Assembly: GCF_016612865.1 (NCBI RefSeq)
Contig: NZ_JAENZZ010000002.1
Location: 558,001 to 622,000 of the forward strand
Length of the DNA: 64,000 nucleotides
From: Blastococcus sp. TML/M2B
Lineage (GTDB): Bacteria > Actinomycetota > Actinomycetes > Mycobacteriales > Geodermatophilaceae
Direction of reading: 5' to 3'
In this document: one piece after another, positions 35,309 to 50,754 of the stretch
How positions within the stretch are numbered: the first letter of the stretch is position 1
Layout of the letters: every line of letters begins with the position of its first letter
Notes under the pieces: model-generated
What the model was told of the DNA's origin: nothing
The model's database searches: none
Seen by the model: the letters and a program-made list of their open reading frames with translations, nothing else
Made by a program: the position numbers and the translations under genes

Positions 35309-35542
35309 TCAGCCGACCTTGACGAGCAGGCCCAGCCCGACGATGCAGACGGTCCAGATCAGCGCGGTGAAGATGGTCAGCCGGTTGAGGTTCTTCTCCA
35401 CGACCGAGGAGCCGGAGAGCGACGCGGACGCGGCACCGCCGAACATCGAGGACAGGCCGCCACCCTTGCCGCGGTGCAGCAGGATCAGCACCACGAGCAG
35501 CGTGCTGGTGAGGACCAGCAGCACGTTCAGGACGACCTCCAT
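35309..35542 (-). CDS. secG: Preprotein translocase subunit SecG
   Basis: 77 residues, two membrane helices (VVLNVLLVLTSTLLVVLILLH and LTIFTALIWTVCIVGLGLLV) separated by a Gly- and Ser-rich loop GKGGGLSSMFGGAASASLSGSSVVEKNLNR, the SecG signature. Part of SecYEG. ATG 35542 has GGAGAGG upstream and is preferred over an upstream in-frame start at 35578. Confidence 0.95.
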   Translation of the reverse strand: MEVVLNVLLVLTSTLLVVLILLHRGKGGGLSSMFGGAASASLSGSSVVEKNLNRLTIFTALIWTVCIVGLGLLVKVG

Positions 35543-35632
35543 CAAGACCTCTCCAGGCTCGTGACCGGCGCGGGGCACCGGTTCTCGTCCCCGAGCCTAA
35601 CCGACGCCCGCCGCTGTCCCGGCACGCCGCGG

Positions 35633-37420
35633 TCAGCGGACGCCGGCCGTCGCCAGGTCGTAGCCGGTGTAGGGCCGCATCACCACGCCGTTGCGCAGCC
35701 GCTGCCCGGCGAGCAGCTGCACCCGGGCCTCCGCCAGCGGCACGTAGGCGGCGGTCCCCTCGGCCGCGGCGGCCACCGCGAGCCACTCCTCCCGGGCTCC
35801 CGCGCCGGCGGCGAAGGCCCTGTCGATCAGCTCGTTGATCCCCTGGTCGGCCAGCCGGGCGTAGTTGGTGTTGCCGACCTGCCGGATGCTGCGGCCGTCC
35901 ACCAGCGGCACCAGCAGCGACGCCGGGGTCGGGAAGTCCGGCGTCGAGGTGGCCAGCACCAGCCCGTAGCCGCTGGCGGCCACGCTGTCGGGGTTGCCCA
36001 CGTCGGTGGCGTAGAAGCCGGCCGCGTCCAGCGGGCGGACCTCCACCTCGATGCCGACGGCGCCGAGCTGCTCGGCGACCGCTTCGGCAACCTGCACGCT
36101 GGCGCGGGCGTCGGGTACGGCGAGCACCGTGGCGAAGCCGTCGGGCACCCCGCACTCCTCGAGGTGGCGGCGCGCGGCGTCCAGGTCGGGTGCGGGGTCG
36201 GGGTCCTCCGGCCCGCCGCCCAGCGCCCGCGTCCACAGCCGGGAGGTGCGCACGGTCTGCCCTCCGACTGACAGCGCCTCCTGCACCGCCCGCCGGTCGA
36301 TCGCCGCCGCCACCGCCGCCCGGCAGGCGCTGCTCCCGAACGGGGCCACGTCGGTGGGGATGGCGAGCAGCCGCAGCGCGCCGCTGGTGACGTCGTCCAC
36401 CCGGGTGCGCAGCTCCTCGCCGCCGTCCCCCTCCAGCCGGGCGGTGGTGGGCGCCTGCACGCCGGACCCGGCGATGTCGACGTCGGCGGAACCGGCCAGG
36501 AGCGCCTGGTCGCGCTCCACCCCGGACAGCCCGGTGCGGACGACCACCCGGTCGGGCAGGGCGGTGCGGACGGCGTCGGTGGCGGGGTCCCACTCGGGGT
36601 TGCGGTCGAGCTGGATGCCGGTGGCGACGTCGACGGAGGTGATCGCGTAGGGCCCCGAGGAGACCGGGTCGATGCCGTAGTCCCCGCCCGTGTCGGCCTC
36701 CGCGGGCACCGGGCTGCTCGAGGGCAGCGCCAGCACGTAGGGCAGCTGGGCCGAGGCGGCGCGCAGCCGGAAGACGATCGTCCGCTCGTCCGGCGTCTCC
36801 ACCGAGGCCAGGCCCAGCCGGTCGGGCGCCTCGTCCTGGTACGGGCCGGCGTAGGGGTTGGCGCGGTCGTCCAGCAGGTCGACGACGTAGGTGGGGCCGC
36901 CGACGATGACCTCGGCGGCGAAGGACCGCTCGATGCCGTACTTCACGTCGTGCGCGGTGATCGCCCGGCCGTTCTCGAACCTGACGCCCTCGCGGAGGGT
37001 GAACGTCCAGCTCAACCCGTCCTCGGACGGCGTGCCCAGGTCCGTGGCCAGGTCGGGCACGAGCTCGTCGGTTCGGCCGGGCTCGGAGGAGTAGGTGACC
37101 AGCGTGCGGGTGTAGAGCCGCATCAGGTTCCAGACGCCCGGCTTGTAGGAGCGCTGCGGGTCGAGGCTGTCGACCTCGCCGGCCACCACGCGCAGGGTGC
37201 CGCCGGTCGTCTCCGACGGTGCGCGCACGCCGTCGATCCCGCCGTCTGCCGAGGCCTCCACGACGGGGACGTCGGTGCGGCCGCCGGCACCGCCGAGGCA
37301 GCTGACGGCCAGCACCAGCACGACGACGACGAGGGCGGTGACCGCGAGGACCAGCCGCCCCTGCCGCCCCTGCGCCCAGGACGGCAGGCGCCGGCTGAGC
37401 CGTTCGAGCGTCTCGTTCAC
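35633..37420 (-). CDS. Extracellular solute-binding lipoprotein, family 5 (peptide/nickel type)
   Basis: 595 residues. N-terminal membrane segment at 23-40 ending LAVSC, with C41 the probable lipid-modified Cys. Family-5 marks are GGTLRVVAGEVDSLDPQRSYKPGVWNLMRLYTRTLVTY, LVPDLATDLGTPSEDGLSWTFTLREGVRFENGRAITAHDVKYGIERSF and YGIDPVSSGPYAI. This family binds oligopeptides, dipeptides or nickel for ABC import. No permease or ATPase gene is nearby, so it is an orphan here. It lies between tpiA and secG on the same strand. GTG 37420. Confidence 0.88.
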   Translation of the reverse strand: MNETLERLSRRLPSWAQGRQGRLVLAVTALVVVVLVLAVSCLGGAGGRTDVPVVEASADGGIDGVRAPSETTGGTLRVVAGEVDSLDPQRSYKPGVWNLMRLYTRTLVTYSSEPGRTDELVPDLATDLGTPSEDGLSWTFTLREGVRFENGRAITAHDVKYGIERSFAAEVIVGGPTYVVDLLDDRANPYAGPYQDEAPDRLGLASVETPDERTIVFRLRAASAQLPYVLALPSSSPVPAEADTGGDYGIDPVSSGPYAITSVDVATGIQLDRNPEWDPATDAVRTALPDRVVVRTGLSGVERDQALLAGSADVDIAGSGVQAPTTARLEGDGGEELRTRVDDVTSGALRLLAIPTDVAPFGSSACRAAVAAAIDRRAVQEALSVGGQTVRTSRLWTRALGGGPEDPDPAPDLDAARRHLEECGVPDGFATVLAVPDARASVQVAEAVAEQLGAVGIEVEVRPLDAAGFYATDVGNPDSVAASGYGLVLATSTPDFPTPASLLVPLVDGRSIRQVGNTNYARLADQGINELIDRAFAAGAGAREEWLAVAAAAEGTAAYVPLAEARVQLLAGQRLRNGVVMRPYTGYDLATAGVR

Positions 37421-37470
37421 GACGTGCTGTTCCGCCCCCGGGTCGTGCGCCGGCGGCGGCCAGCAACGAC

Positions 37471-38301
<831 letters not shown>

Positions 38302-38315
38302 GCGTGGATCCCCGC

Positions 38316-39508
38316 TCAGTCGGTGAGCACCGCGAGGCCGGGCAGCTCCCGGCCCTCGAGGTACTCCAGCGACGCGCCGCCGCCGGTGCTGATGTGGCCG
38401 TAGGCGGCCTCGTCCAGGCCGAGCTGCCGCACCGCGGCGGCGGAGTCGCCACCGCCGACCACGGACAGGCCGTCCACGGCGGCGACGGCCTGCGCCACGC
38501 CGCGGGTGCCCGCCTGGAAGGGGGCCAGCTCGAACACGCCCATGGGGCCGTTCCAGAAGACGGTGCGCGCGGCGCCGAGCTCGGTGCCGAACACCTCGAC
38601 GGTCCGCGGGCCGACGTCCAGGCCCATGAGCCCGTCGGGGATCTGGTCGACCGGGACGACGCCGGTCTCCGCGTCGGCGCTGAACGCCGTGGCGGTGACG
38701 ACGTCGACCGGCAGCACGATCCGGTCGCCGGCCGCGGCGAGCAGCCGGCGGCAGGTCTCGACCTGGTCGGCCTCGAGCAGCGAGCTGCCCACCCCGTGGC
38801 CCTGCGCGGCGAGGAAGGTGAAGCACATCCCGCCGCCGACCAGCAGTCGGTCCACCTTGGGCAGCAGCGCCTCGATGACCGCCAGCTTGTCGCTGACCTT
38901 CGAGCCACCGAGGACGACCACGTAGGGCCGCTCGGGGTCGGTGGTCAGGCGGGTGAGCACCTCGAGCTCGCGGGCGACCAGCCGGCCGGCCGCGTGCGGC
39001 AGCCGCTGGGCGACGTCGAACACCGAGGCGTGCTTGCGGTGCACGGCACCGAACGCGTCGTCGACGTAGACGTCGGCCAGCGCGGCGAACCGGTCGGCCA
39101 GCTCGCCCCGCTCGGCGTCGTCCTTGGACGTCTCGGCGGCCTCGAAGCGGACGTTCTCCAGCAGCAGCACCTCGCCGTCGGCCAGCGCACCGGCCTTGGC
39201 GCGGGCGTCGTCGCCGGCGACGTCGGCGGCCAGCGGCACCGTCGTCCCCAGCAGCTCGCCCAGCCGCGCCGCGACGGGCGCGAGGGAGAACTGCGGGTCC
39301 GGGGTGCCCTTGGGCCGGCCGAGGTGCGCGGCCACGACCACCCGGGCGCCGGCGTCACGCAGCGCCTGCAGCGTGGGCAGGCTCGCGCGGATGCGGCCGT
39401 CGTCGGTGATCTCGCAGGTCTGCTTGTCCAGCGGGACGTTCAGGTCGGCGCGCAGGAGCACGCGCCGACCGGAGACGCCCTCGGCGATGAGGTCGTCGAC
39501 GGAACGCA

Positions 39509-39509
<1 letters not shown>
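38316..39509 (-). CDS. pgk: Phosphoglycerate kinase
   Basis: 397 residues. Motifs are [95 protein letters not shown] and [16 protein letters not shown]-generating step of glycolysis. ATG 39509 overlaps the gap stop by one base (TGATG). Confidence 0.97.
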
Positions 39510-40726
<1,217 letters not shown>

Positions 40727-41707
40727 CTACTGGGTGAGCATGTCGTCGGTGACGACGGACTCGGTGTCCGGGATGCCGAGGTCCTTGGCGCGCTTGTCGG
40801 CCATCGCCAGCAGCCGGCGGATGCGCCCGGCGACGGCGTCCTTGGTCATCGGCGGATCGGCCCGCTGGCCGAGCTCCTCCAGCGACGCCTGGCCGAACTC
40901 CAGCCGCAGCCGGCCGGCGACGAGCAGGTGCTCGGGGGCGTCCCCGGCGAGGATCTCCATGGCGCGCTCCACGCGGGCGCTGGCCGCGACGGCCGCCCGC
41001 GCCGACCGGCGCAGGTTCGCGTCGTCGAAGTTGGCCAGCCGGTTGGCGGTGGCCCGGACCTCGCGGCGCATCCGCCGCTCCTCCCAGGCCATGACGGCGT
41101 CGTGGGCGCCCATGCGGGTGAGCAGCGCGCTGATCGCGTCACCGTCCCGGACGACGACCCGGTCGGCGCCGCGGACCTCGCGCGCCTTAGCGGCGATGCC
41201 GAGCCGGCGCGCCGCCCCGACCAGCGCCATGGCGGCCTCCGGGCCGGGGCAGGTCACCTCGAGCGAGGAGGACCGGCCGGGCTCGGTGAGCGAGCCGTGG
41301 GCGAGGAACGCGCCCCGCCAGGCCGCCTCGGCGTCGTTGATGCTGCCCGAGACCACCGCCGGCGGCAGACCCCGGACGGGCCGGCCGCGCTGGTCGACCA
41401 GGCCGGTCTGCCGGGCCAGGCCCTCGCCGTGCTTGGCGATGCGGACGAGGTAGCGCACGCCCCGGCGGATGTTGCCGCCGGCGAGCACGCTCACCCCGCT
41501 CGTGTAGCCGTAGACCTCGCTGATGTCCCGCCGGAGCCGCCGGGCCACCGAGCCGGTGTCCAGCTCGGCCTCGATGACCACCCGGCCGCCGACGATGTGC
41601 AGGCCGCCCGAGAAGCGCAGCAGCGCGGTGACCTCCGCCTTGCGCTCGGAGGTCTTCGTGCACTCCACCCTCGAGAGCTCGTCCTTCACCATGGCCGTCA
41701 TCGCCAC
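40727..41707 (-). CDS. whiA: DNA-binding protein WhiA
   Basis: 326 residues. N-terminal LAGLIDADG-like domain ([33 protein letters not shown] through [34 protein letters not shown]) and C-terminal HTH ([35 protein letters not shown]). In Streptomyces it acts with WhiB to switch on division genes in sporulation; non-sporulating actinobacteria also keep it. GTG 41707 ([11 protein letters not shown]) has GGGGTGG five bases upstream and matches the Streptomyces start; GTG 41722 is an alternative. Confidence 0.95.
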   Translation of the reverse strand: MAMTAMVKDELSRVECTKTSERKAEVTALLRFSGGLHIVGGRVVIEAELDTGSVARRLRRDISEVYGYTSGVSVLAGGNIRRGVRYLVRIAKHGEGLARQTGLVDQRGRPVRGLPPAVVSGSINDAEAAWRGAFLAHGSLTEPGRSSSLEVTCPGPEAAMALVGAARRLGIAAKAREVRGADRVVVRDGDAISALLTRMGAHDAVMAWEERRMRREVRATANRLANFDDANLRRSARAAVAASARVERAMEILAGDAPEHLLVAGRLRLEFGQASLEELGQRADPPMTKDAVAGRIRRLLAMADKRAKDLGIPDTESVVTDDMLTQ

Positions 41708-41841
41708 GTCGTCCACCCCCACGTAGCGACGGGTTCGTCCGTCGCCGTCCCCCGGGTTGTCGCCATGAGCGGCGTCCCCTCTTCCCCCTCGTACCGACCA
41801 GGTCCCGTGCGTGGCATACCCGGCCGGAAGCCTCTACCCGT

Positions 41842-42818
41842 TCAGCGGATCCCGACCACCGACGCCAGAGCGGCGGACAGGCGCCCCGGATCATGCCGGG
41901 GTGCACCGTCGAGTTCCGCTACCGGCGCCAGCAGGAGCTCGGCACCGCACGAACGCACCGCAGACAGGAGACCACGGCGGTCAACCACCGAGTCCGCATC
42001 GGCGATCACGCTGTGCAACGGCACCCCGCCGAGATGACGCCTGCAGCACGGACACATGCTCCTCCGGCGAGAAACCGTCGGTCTCACCGGGCTGCGGTTC
42101 CAGGTTCAGCACCACCACCACCTTCGCGGCCGTCGCGGTCAGCGCCGCGCGGAGCTGCGGGACCAGCAGGTGCGGCAGCACGGAGGTGTACCAGGAACCC
42201 GGCCCCAGCGAGACCACGTCGGCGCCGGCGATCGCGTCGAGCACCGCGGGGTGCACCGGCGGGTCGTCCGGGGAGACCCGGATCTGCCGCACCCGGCCCG
42301 GGGTGGTGGCGATCGCCACCTGCCCGCGGATGGTGCGCGACCGCGTGCGGTCCTCGAGGTCGATCCGCTCGACCTGCGCGACGAGGTCCAGCGGCACGTC
42401 GGCCATGGGCAGCACCCGCCCGCGGGCGTCCAGCAGACCGGCCAGCTCGTCGAGGGCGCGCACGGTGTCCCCGCCGTGCAGCTCGACCAGGCCGGTCAGC
42501 AGCAGGTTGCCCACCGAGTGCCCGGCCAGGCCCCCGTGTGCCGCCGAGCCGGTGCTGCAGCAGCGCGGCCAGGCCCTGCTCGCGCTCCCCCGGCCCCGTC
42601 AGCGCGGCCAGCGCCATGCGCAGGTCTCCGGGCGGGAGGACCGGCAGCTCCCGGCGGATCCGGCCGGACGAACCACCGTCGTCGGCGACGGTCACGACGG
42701 CCGTCACGTCGGTGGTCAGGTGCCGCCACGCGCTCAGAGCGGCGGCCAGCCCGTGGCCGCCGCCGAACGCCACCGCCCGGAGCGGCCGGCCGCCGCCCGG
42801 CGGGTGCTCGTCGACCAC
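41842..42818 (-). CDS. yvcK: Gluconeogenesis factor YvcK (CofD-like), with two frameshifts
   Basis: Intended length about 324 residues. Visible in order: VAFGGGHGLAAALSAWRHL (nucleotide-binding loop), TAVVTVADDGGSSGRIRREL, PGDLRMALAALTG; then in a second frame GHSVGNLLLTGLVELHGGD, GPGSWYTSVLPHLLVPQLRAAL and VVVLNLEPQPGETDGFS; then in a third frame RHLGGVPLHSVIADADSV. One extra G in the G5 run (42531-42535) and one extra G near 42040-42041 explain both breaks. YvcK/CuvA proteins support cell-wall homeostasis and bind UDP-sugars. GTG 42818 overlaps the rapZ stop (TAGTG). Confidence 0.9.
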
Positions 42819-43723
42819 TACTCGCGGCCCAGGTCGCGGTGGCGGGCGACCGCGGCGATGCCGTCGGCGGTGAGCCGGCGGGCGAACTCCTCGGCGATCG
42901 CGACGCTGCGGTGCTTGCCCCCGGTGCAGCCGACCGCCAGCGTCAGGTAGCGCTTGCCCTCCCGGCGGTAGCCGGGCACCAGCAGCCGCAGCACCTCGGT
43001 GTAGCGGTCGAGGAACTCCGCGGCGTCCTCCTGGCCGAGCACGTAGTCCCGGACGCCGGGATCCTTCCCGGTGAAGGGCCGCAGCTCGGGGATCCAGTGC
43101 GGGTTGGGCAGGAACCGCGCGTCGACCACGAGGTCGGCGTCCAGCGGCACGCCGTACTTGAAGCCGAAGCTCATCACCGTCGCGGTGAGCGGCGGCGTCT
43201 GCCCCTCGCGGGCGAACGCGTTCTCGATGGTGGCGCGCAGCTGGTGCACGTTGAGGTCGCTGGTGTCCACCCACAGGTCGGCCTCACCGGCGATGCCGGT
43301 GAGCAGGTTCCGCTCGGCGGTGATGCCGTCGACGAGCCTGCCGCCGCCCTGCAGCGGGTGCTCGCGCCGGTTCGACTCGTAGCGCCGGACGAGCACCTCG
43401 TCGCGGGCGTGCACGTAGAGCACCCGGGGCCGGTGGCCGGCCTCGGAGAGCAGCCGGATGGCCTCCTGCAGGTCGCTGGTGAACGCGCGGCTGCGCACGT
43501 CGACGACGGCGGCGAAGCGCCGCACGTCGCCGCGGGCACCGAGCTCGACCATCGGCAGCAGGAGCGCCGGCGGCAGGTTGTCGACGACGTACCACCCGAG
43601 GTCCTCGAGCACCCGGCCCGCGCTGTTCTTGCCGGCCCCGGACAGCCCGGTGACGACGACGACCTCCAGCGGCTGCGTCTCGGTGCTCGCCCCGTCCAGG
43701 CCCGGCCCGCTCCCCTCGTTCAC
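42818..43723 (-). CDS. rapZ: RNase adapter protein RapZ (YvcJ family)
   Basis: 301 residues. N-terminal P-loop [35 protein letters not shown]-binding [24 protein letters not shown], and C-terminal [25 protein letters not shown]. The Walker A reads GLSGAGKN, with Asn where Ser or Thr is expected right after the Lys. The family binds nucleotides and small RNAs. GTG 43723 overlaps the uvrC stop (GTGA). Part of uvrC-rapZ-yvcK-whiA. Confidence 0.95.
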   Translation of the reverse strand: MNEGSGPGLDGASTETQPLEVVVVTGLSGAGKNSAGRVLEDLGWYVVDNLPPALLLPMVELGARGDVRRFAAVVDVRSRAFTSDLQEAIRLLSEAGHRPRVLYVHARDEVLVRRYESNRREHPLQGGGRLVDGITAERNLLTGIAGEADLWVDTSDLNVHQLRATIENAFAREGQTPPLTATVMSFGFKYGVPLDADLVVDARFLPNPHWIPELRPFTGKDPGVRDYVLGQEDAAEFLDRYTEVLRLLVPGYRREGKRYLTLAVGCTGGKHRSVAIAEEFARRLTADGIAAVARHRDLGRE

Positions 43724-45762
43724 GACGCCACCCGGCCGACCTCGGCGGTGCGGCCGGACCCGGTCCGGGGCGCGCCCCGTTCCGCCGGGCCCGCGGGCGC
43801 CGTCGTCGTCTCGACGGCGGGGTCGGCGTCGGTGGCCGCACCCGCGGGGTCGGCCGGCTCGGCGATCGCCGCCTGCACCGCCTCCGCCGTCCGCCGGCCG
43901 ATGCCCGGCACCGCCATGAGCTCCTCCACCGTCGCGGCGCGCAGCCGCTTCAGCGATCCGAATTCCTTCATCAGCGCCTTTCGCCGGGTCTCGCCGAGAC
44001 CGGGGACGTCGTCGAGCAGGGAGACCAGCATGGTCGTGGACCGCTTCTGCCGGTGGTAGGTGATCGCGAACCGGTGCGCCTCGTCCCGCACCCGCTGCAG
44101 CAGGTACAGCGCCTCGGAGGTGCGCGGCAGGATCACCGGGTCGCTGTCGCCCGGGAGCCACACCTCCTCCATCCGCTTGGCCAGCCCGCAGACCGCGACG
44201 TCGACGACGCCGAGCTCCTCGAGCGACCGGGCCGCCGCCGCGACCTGCGGAGCGCCGCCATCGACGACGAGGAGGTTGGGCGGGTAGGCGAACCGGCGCG
44301 GGCGCCCCTCCTCCGCCGCGACGCCCTGCTCGTCGCGGCGGTCCTGCTCGTCCTTGACGTGCCGGGCGAAACGGCGGCGCACGACCTCGGCCATCGCCGC
44401 CGTGTCGTCGGTTCCGTTCGTGACGGAGAACCGGCGGTAGTCGGACTTCTTGGCCAGGCCGTCCTCGAAGACCACCATGCTGGCCACGACGTTGGTGCCC
44501 TGGACGTGGCTGACGTCCATGCACTCGATCCGCAGCGGTGCGTCCGGCAGCTCGAGCGCCTCCTGCAGCTCGCTCAGCGCCAGGGAGCGCGCGGTGAGGT
44601 CGCTGGAGCGCTTCACCCGGTGCCGGGCGAAGGACTCCTTGGCGTTGCGCTCGACGGTCTCCATGAGCGCGCGCTTGTCGCCGCGCTGCGGCACCCGCAG
44701 GGAGACCTTGCTGCCGCGCAGCTCCTCGAGCAGCTCGACGTAGACCTCGGCGTCGTCCGGGAGCTCGGGCACCAGCACCTCGCGGGGCACGGCCTCGCCC
44801 GCCTCGCCGACGCCGGTCTGCTCGTCCACGCCGCCGTAGACCTGCAGCAGGAACTGCTCCACCAGCTGCCCGGTCGTGACCTCCTCGACCTTGTCGACGA
44901 TCCAGCCGCGCTGCCCGCGCACGCGCCCCCCGCGGACGTGGAAGACCTGCACGGCCGCCTCGAGCTCGTCCTGGGCGAAGGCGACGACGTCGGCGTCGGT
45001 CCCGTCCCCGAGCACGACGGCCTGCTTCTCCATGGCCCGGCGCAGCGCACCGAGGTCGTCACGCAACCGGGCGGCCTTCTCGAACTCGAGGTTCTCCGAC
45101 GCCGCGGCCATCTCGCGCTCGAGCCGCTTCATCATCTGCTCGGTCCGGCCGGCCATGAAGTCGCAGAAGTCGTCGACGATCTCCCGGTGCTCCTCGGCGC
45201 TGACCCGCCCGACGCAGGGCGCGGCGCACTTGCCGATGTAGCCGAGCAGGCAGGGGCGGCCGATCTGTCCGGCGCGCTTGAACACCCCGTTGGAGCAGGT
45301 GCGCGCCGGGAAGACGCGGGTCAGGGTGTCGAGCGTCTCGCGGATGGCCCAGGCGTGGGCGTAGGGCCCGAAGTACCGGACGCCCTTCTTCTTGGGCCCG
45401 CGCATGACCTGCAGCCGGGGGAACTCCTCGTTGAGCGTCACCGCCAGCGACGGGTAGCTCTTGTCGTCGCGGTAGCGGACGTTGAAGCGGGGGTCGAACT
45501 CCTTGATCCAGTTGTACTCGAGCTGGAGGGCCTCGACCTCGGTGCCGACGACGGTCCACTCGACCGCCGACGCCGTCGTCACCATCTGCCGGGTGCGCGG
45601 GTGCAGGCCGGCGACGTCGGCGAAGTAGCTGTTGAGCCGCTGCCGCAGGCTCTTGGCCTTGCCGACGTAGATGACCCGGCCGGCCGGGTCGCGGAACTTG
45701 TAGACCCCGGGGCTCTCGGGGATCGAGCCGACCGCCGGGCGGTACGTCGAGGGGTCGGCCAT
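43720..45762 (-). CDS. uvrC: Excinuclease ABC subunit C
   Basis: 680 residues. GIY-YIG nuclease at 10-95 ([31 protein letters not shown]), Cys-rich [31 protein letters not shown], a UVR segment ([30 protein letters not shown]), an RNase H-like nuclease ([34 protein letters not shown]) and a C-terminal helix-hairpin-helix ([26 protein letters not shown]). It makes both incisions in nucleotide-excision repair. ATG 45762 has TAACCT six bases upstream (leaderless). Confidence 0.97.
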   Translation of the reverse strand: MADPSTYRPAVGSIPESPGVYKFRDPAGRVIYVGKAKSLRQRLNSYFADVAGLHPRTRQMVTTASAVEWTVVGTEVEALQLEYNWIKEFDPRFNVRYRDDKSYPSLAVTLNEEFPRLQVMRGPKKKGVRYFGPYAHAWAIRETLDTLTRVFPARTCSNGVFKRAGQIGRPCLLGYIGKCAAPCVGRVSAEEHREIVDDFCDFMAGRTEQMMKRLEREMAAASENLEFEKAARLRDDLGALRRAMEKQAVVLGDGTDADVVAFAQDELEAAVQVFHVRGGRVRGQRGWIVDKVEEVTTGQLVEQFLLQVYGGVDEQTGVGEAGEAVPREVLVPELPDDAEVYVELLEELRGSKVSLRVPQRGDKRALMETVERNAKESFARHRVKRSSDLTARSLALSELQEALELPDAPLRIECMDVSHVQGTNVVASMVVFEDGLAKKSDYRRFSVTNGTDDTAAMAEVVRRRFARHVKDEQDRRDEQGVAAEEGRPRRFAYPPNLLVVDGGAPQVAAAARSLEELGVVDVAVCGLAKRMEEVWLPGDSDPVILPRTSEALYLLQRVRDEAHRFAITYHRQKRSTTMLVSLLDDVPGLGETRRKALMKEFGSLKRLRAATVEELMAVPGIGRRTAEAVQAAIAEPADPAGAATDADPAVETTTAPAGPAERGAPRTGSGRTAEVGRVAS

Positions 45763-45774
45763 GCGTCCAGGTTA
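45763..45774 (-). promoter_or_regulatory. -10 box for leaderless uvrC transcript
   Basis: Minus strand TAACCT (45769-45774), six bases, then ATG 45762. No Shine-Dalgarno. The rest of the 140-base gap to the next gene shows only GC-rich sequence. Confidence 0.5.
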
Positions 45775-45902
45775 GGTCGGAGGGGTGACAGGCCGCCGGG
45801 GCCGGGGCCTGGCTGTCCCAGGAGTCACACCGGGTCCGGGCAGCCGGGAACCGGGACCCGCTGGGCGGGCCCCGGGACGGCGGTCGGGAGTCGGTCCGGC
45901 GG

Positions 45903-46211
45903 TCAGCCCACCGGCTGCGAGCGGCGGACGGCGACGCCGCGCGGCACCCGCGCCACGGCGGCCTTCAGGTGCGGAGCGGCCGAGCGGGCGAGGCGGCGGA
46001 CGAGCGACACCGCCGCGAGCAGCGCGATCGGGACGGCGGCGTAGTCGAACGCGTCGGAGACGGCCCGCGTGGCCACGACCGCCAGCGAGACGCCGAGGAT
46101 CGTGAGCAGCACGGCGACGGACAGGACGCTGGCCCCCGGACCGCTCTTGCCCTGCCACGGTTCACCGCAGTGGGTCATGTCGGGGTCGCAGTCGGGCGTG
46201 AGCGCGCTCAT
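45903..46211 (-). CDS. Small membrane protein, unknown function
   Basis: 102 residues. A polar N-terminus with two Cys (MSALTPDCDPDMTHCGEPWQGKSG), then two hydrophobic segments (ASVLSVAVLLTILGVSLAVVATRAV and YAAVPIALLAAVSLVRRL) and a basic C-terminus. GGAGG lies six bases before ATG 46211. No known family recognised. Confidence 0.75.
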   Translation of the reverse strand: MSALTPDCDPDMTHCGEPWQGKSGPGASVLSVAVLLTILGVSLAVVATRAVSDAFDYAAVPIALLAAVSLVRRLARSAAPHLKAAVARVPRGVAVRRSQPVG

Positions 46212-46239
46212 CGCGGCCTCCTCGTGGGCCGCCTGACGG

Positions 46240-46267
46240 CCCTCGGTGACTTCAGTCACACCGAGGG
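46240..46267. promoter_or_regulatory. 9-bp inverted repeat upstream of the small membrane protein
   Basis: CCCTCGGTG (46240-46248) and CACCGAGGG (46259-46267) flank 10 bases. It sits about 30 bases upstream of the ATG at 46211, so it could be an operator or a leader hairpin. Confidence 0.4.
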
Positions 46268-46311
46268 TACTCCGTGAGTGACCACGATCACAAGTGCGCG
46301 GCGCCGCGCCG

Positions 46312-46336
46312 CCGGGGCGCCGCCTTGACGCCCCGG
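46312..46336 (-). terminator. Hairpin terminator after the SDR gene
   Basis: An 8-bp stem, CCGGGGCG/CGCCCCGG, with a 9-base loop lies 36 bases beyond the SDR stop. Next to it, ACCAGGCCGTC is repeated in tandem (about 46,350-46,375), the second copy reaching the SDR stop region. Confidence 0.55.
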
Positions 46337-46372
46337 TTCTGCACCGTCGAACCAGGCCGTCGGACCAGGCCG

Positions 46373-47109
46373 TCAGACCACCAGACCCAGCCCGCCGTCG
46401 ACGAGCAGCGTCTGGCCGGTGGCGTAGCGGGTCCCGATGAGCCCCATGCAGGCGTCGGCGATGTCGTCCGGCGTCGCGACCCGCTTCAGCGGCGCCGTCG
46501 CGGCGACGCCCGCCTTCTGCTGGTCCCAGGTCTTGGTCCACGGCGTCGCCACCAGCCCCGGCGCGACCGCGTTGACCCGGACCCCGCCGCCGGCGTGCTT
46601 GGCCAGGATCGTCGTCAGGTGGTCGACGGCGGCCTTGGAGACGGCGTAGGGCAGCGAGCTGCCGGTCTGGCGGATGCCGGCGATCGAGGTGACGTTGAGG
46701 ATCCAGCCGTCCTCGGCGGCGCGCAGCAGCGGGAGCGCGGCCTGCGAGACGAGGAAGGTGCCGACGACGTTGACGCCGAGCACGCGGTTCCAGTGGTCGG
46801 CCGTGACGCCGTCGATGTCGGCGAGCGGGACCTCCGCGGTGACCGCGGCGTTGTTGACCAGCCCGTCCAGCCGGCCCCAGCGGTCCTGCGCGGCGGCGAC
46901 CAGCGCCTGCGCGGTCGCGGGATCGGAGATGTCGCCCTGCACGTAGCAGGCGTCGCCCAGCTCCCCGGCCAGCCGCTCCCCCGCCTCGACGGAGGATGCC
47001 GAGTTGACGACGATGCGGGCGCCCGCCGCCGCCAGCCTGGGCGGGCGACCGCCTCGCCGATGCCGCTGCTCGAGCCGGTGACGATGACGACGTTGTCCGT
47101 GAGGTCCAT
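46373..47109 (-). CDS. SDR-family oxidoreductase, with frameshift near N-terminus
   Basis: Intended length about 244 residues. MDLTDNVVIVTGSSSGIGEAVAR (cofactor loop) is followed, after a break near 47,036-47,045 (two extra bases or one missing), by RLAAAGARIVVNSA, then LVNNAAV, the Ser in ILNVTSIAG, catalytic YAVSKAAVDHL, and GQTLLVDGGLGLV. Unlike the SDR at 3.7 kb, the catalytic triad is intact. FabG-like or sugar/alcohol dehydrogenase; substrate unknown. ATG 47109. Confidence 0.87.
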
Positions 47110-47251
47110 GCGCGCAGTCTGTCGTGCCGGCCGCCGCGGGTGGAACGGGCCCGGGGCGCGTCGACGTCCGCGGGCCGGCCTGTGGACGACGCCGACCCGG
47201 GCCCGGGCGCGCGCGGCATGCTCGCCTCCTCGACGACGACGGAGGCGTGGC

Positions 47252-47824
47252 GTGCGGCAGACGGTGACCGATCCCTGGGGCAGCGAGTGGTGGGTGCGGG
47301 CGCGGTTCGTGCGCGGGGCCGGCCTGGCGCCACCGCATCCCGGCCCGGACGCGAACCGACTGCGCCGGCGGCTGGAGGAGGCACTGGGGCGGCACCCCGC
47401 TCCGCTGGTGGCGTCCGCGCCCACCGATGTGCGGCTCCCGGCGGCACCCATCAGCGACCCGGTGGACGCGGAGCTGGCGGCACTGCGCGGCGAGTGGCAC
47501 CGGACCGGTTCCGCGATCTGGGCGTTGCACGAGGCGCGGAGGTCGCGCCCGCGCCCCGGGGCACTGGCCCAGCTGCGCGCGTGGAGGTCGGGACGGTGGG
47601 AGATCGAGCTGGTCGCCCGCGGCCGGTTCCGGCGCTGGGCCCGCTGGCAGGGGCCCGGAGAGCAAGCGTCCCGAGAGCACGGGTCCGGCGAGCAGCCGTC
47701 CGCCGAGGTGCTCGCCGCGGTGGCGGCGGCCGTGGCCGCCGGCCGGGTCCCGGACCCGGCCGGCGTGGCCCTCGTCGAGGTGGTGGACCACCGGCCCCCG
47801 GTGCGGGCGCACCCGGTTCCCTGA
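47252..47824 (+). CDS. Hypothetical protein
   Basis: 190 residues starting VRQTVTDPWGSEWWVRARFVRGAGLAPPHPG. It is rich in Arg and Trp in the first half, has no membrane segment, and no known domain was recognised. Segments such as SEWWVRARFV, GRWEIELVARGRFRRWARWQ and GVALVEVVDHRPPVRAHP suggest a small soluble fold. GTG 47252 has GGAGG six bases upstream. It converges with uvrA. Confidence 0.65.
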   Translation: MRQTVTDPWGSEWWVRARFVRGAGLAPPHPGPDANRLRRRLEEALGRHPAPLVASAPTDVRLPAAPISDPVDAELAALRGEWHRTGSAIWALHEARRSRPRPGALAQLRAWRSGRWEIELVARGRFRRWARWQGPGEQASREHGSGEQPSAEVLAAVAAAVAAGRVPDPAGVALVEVVDHRPPVRAHPVP

Positions 47825-47862
47825 CCTCGCCGGGCGGGTCGGGAGCCGGGTGGGCCGGGCGC

Positions 47863-50754
<2,892 letters not shown>

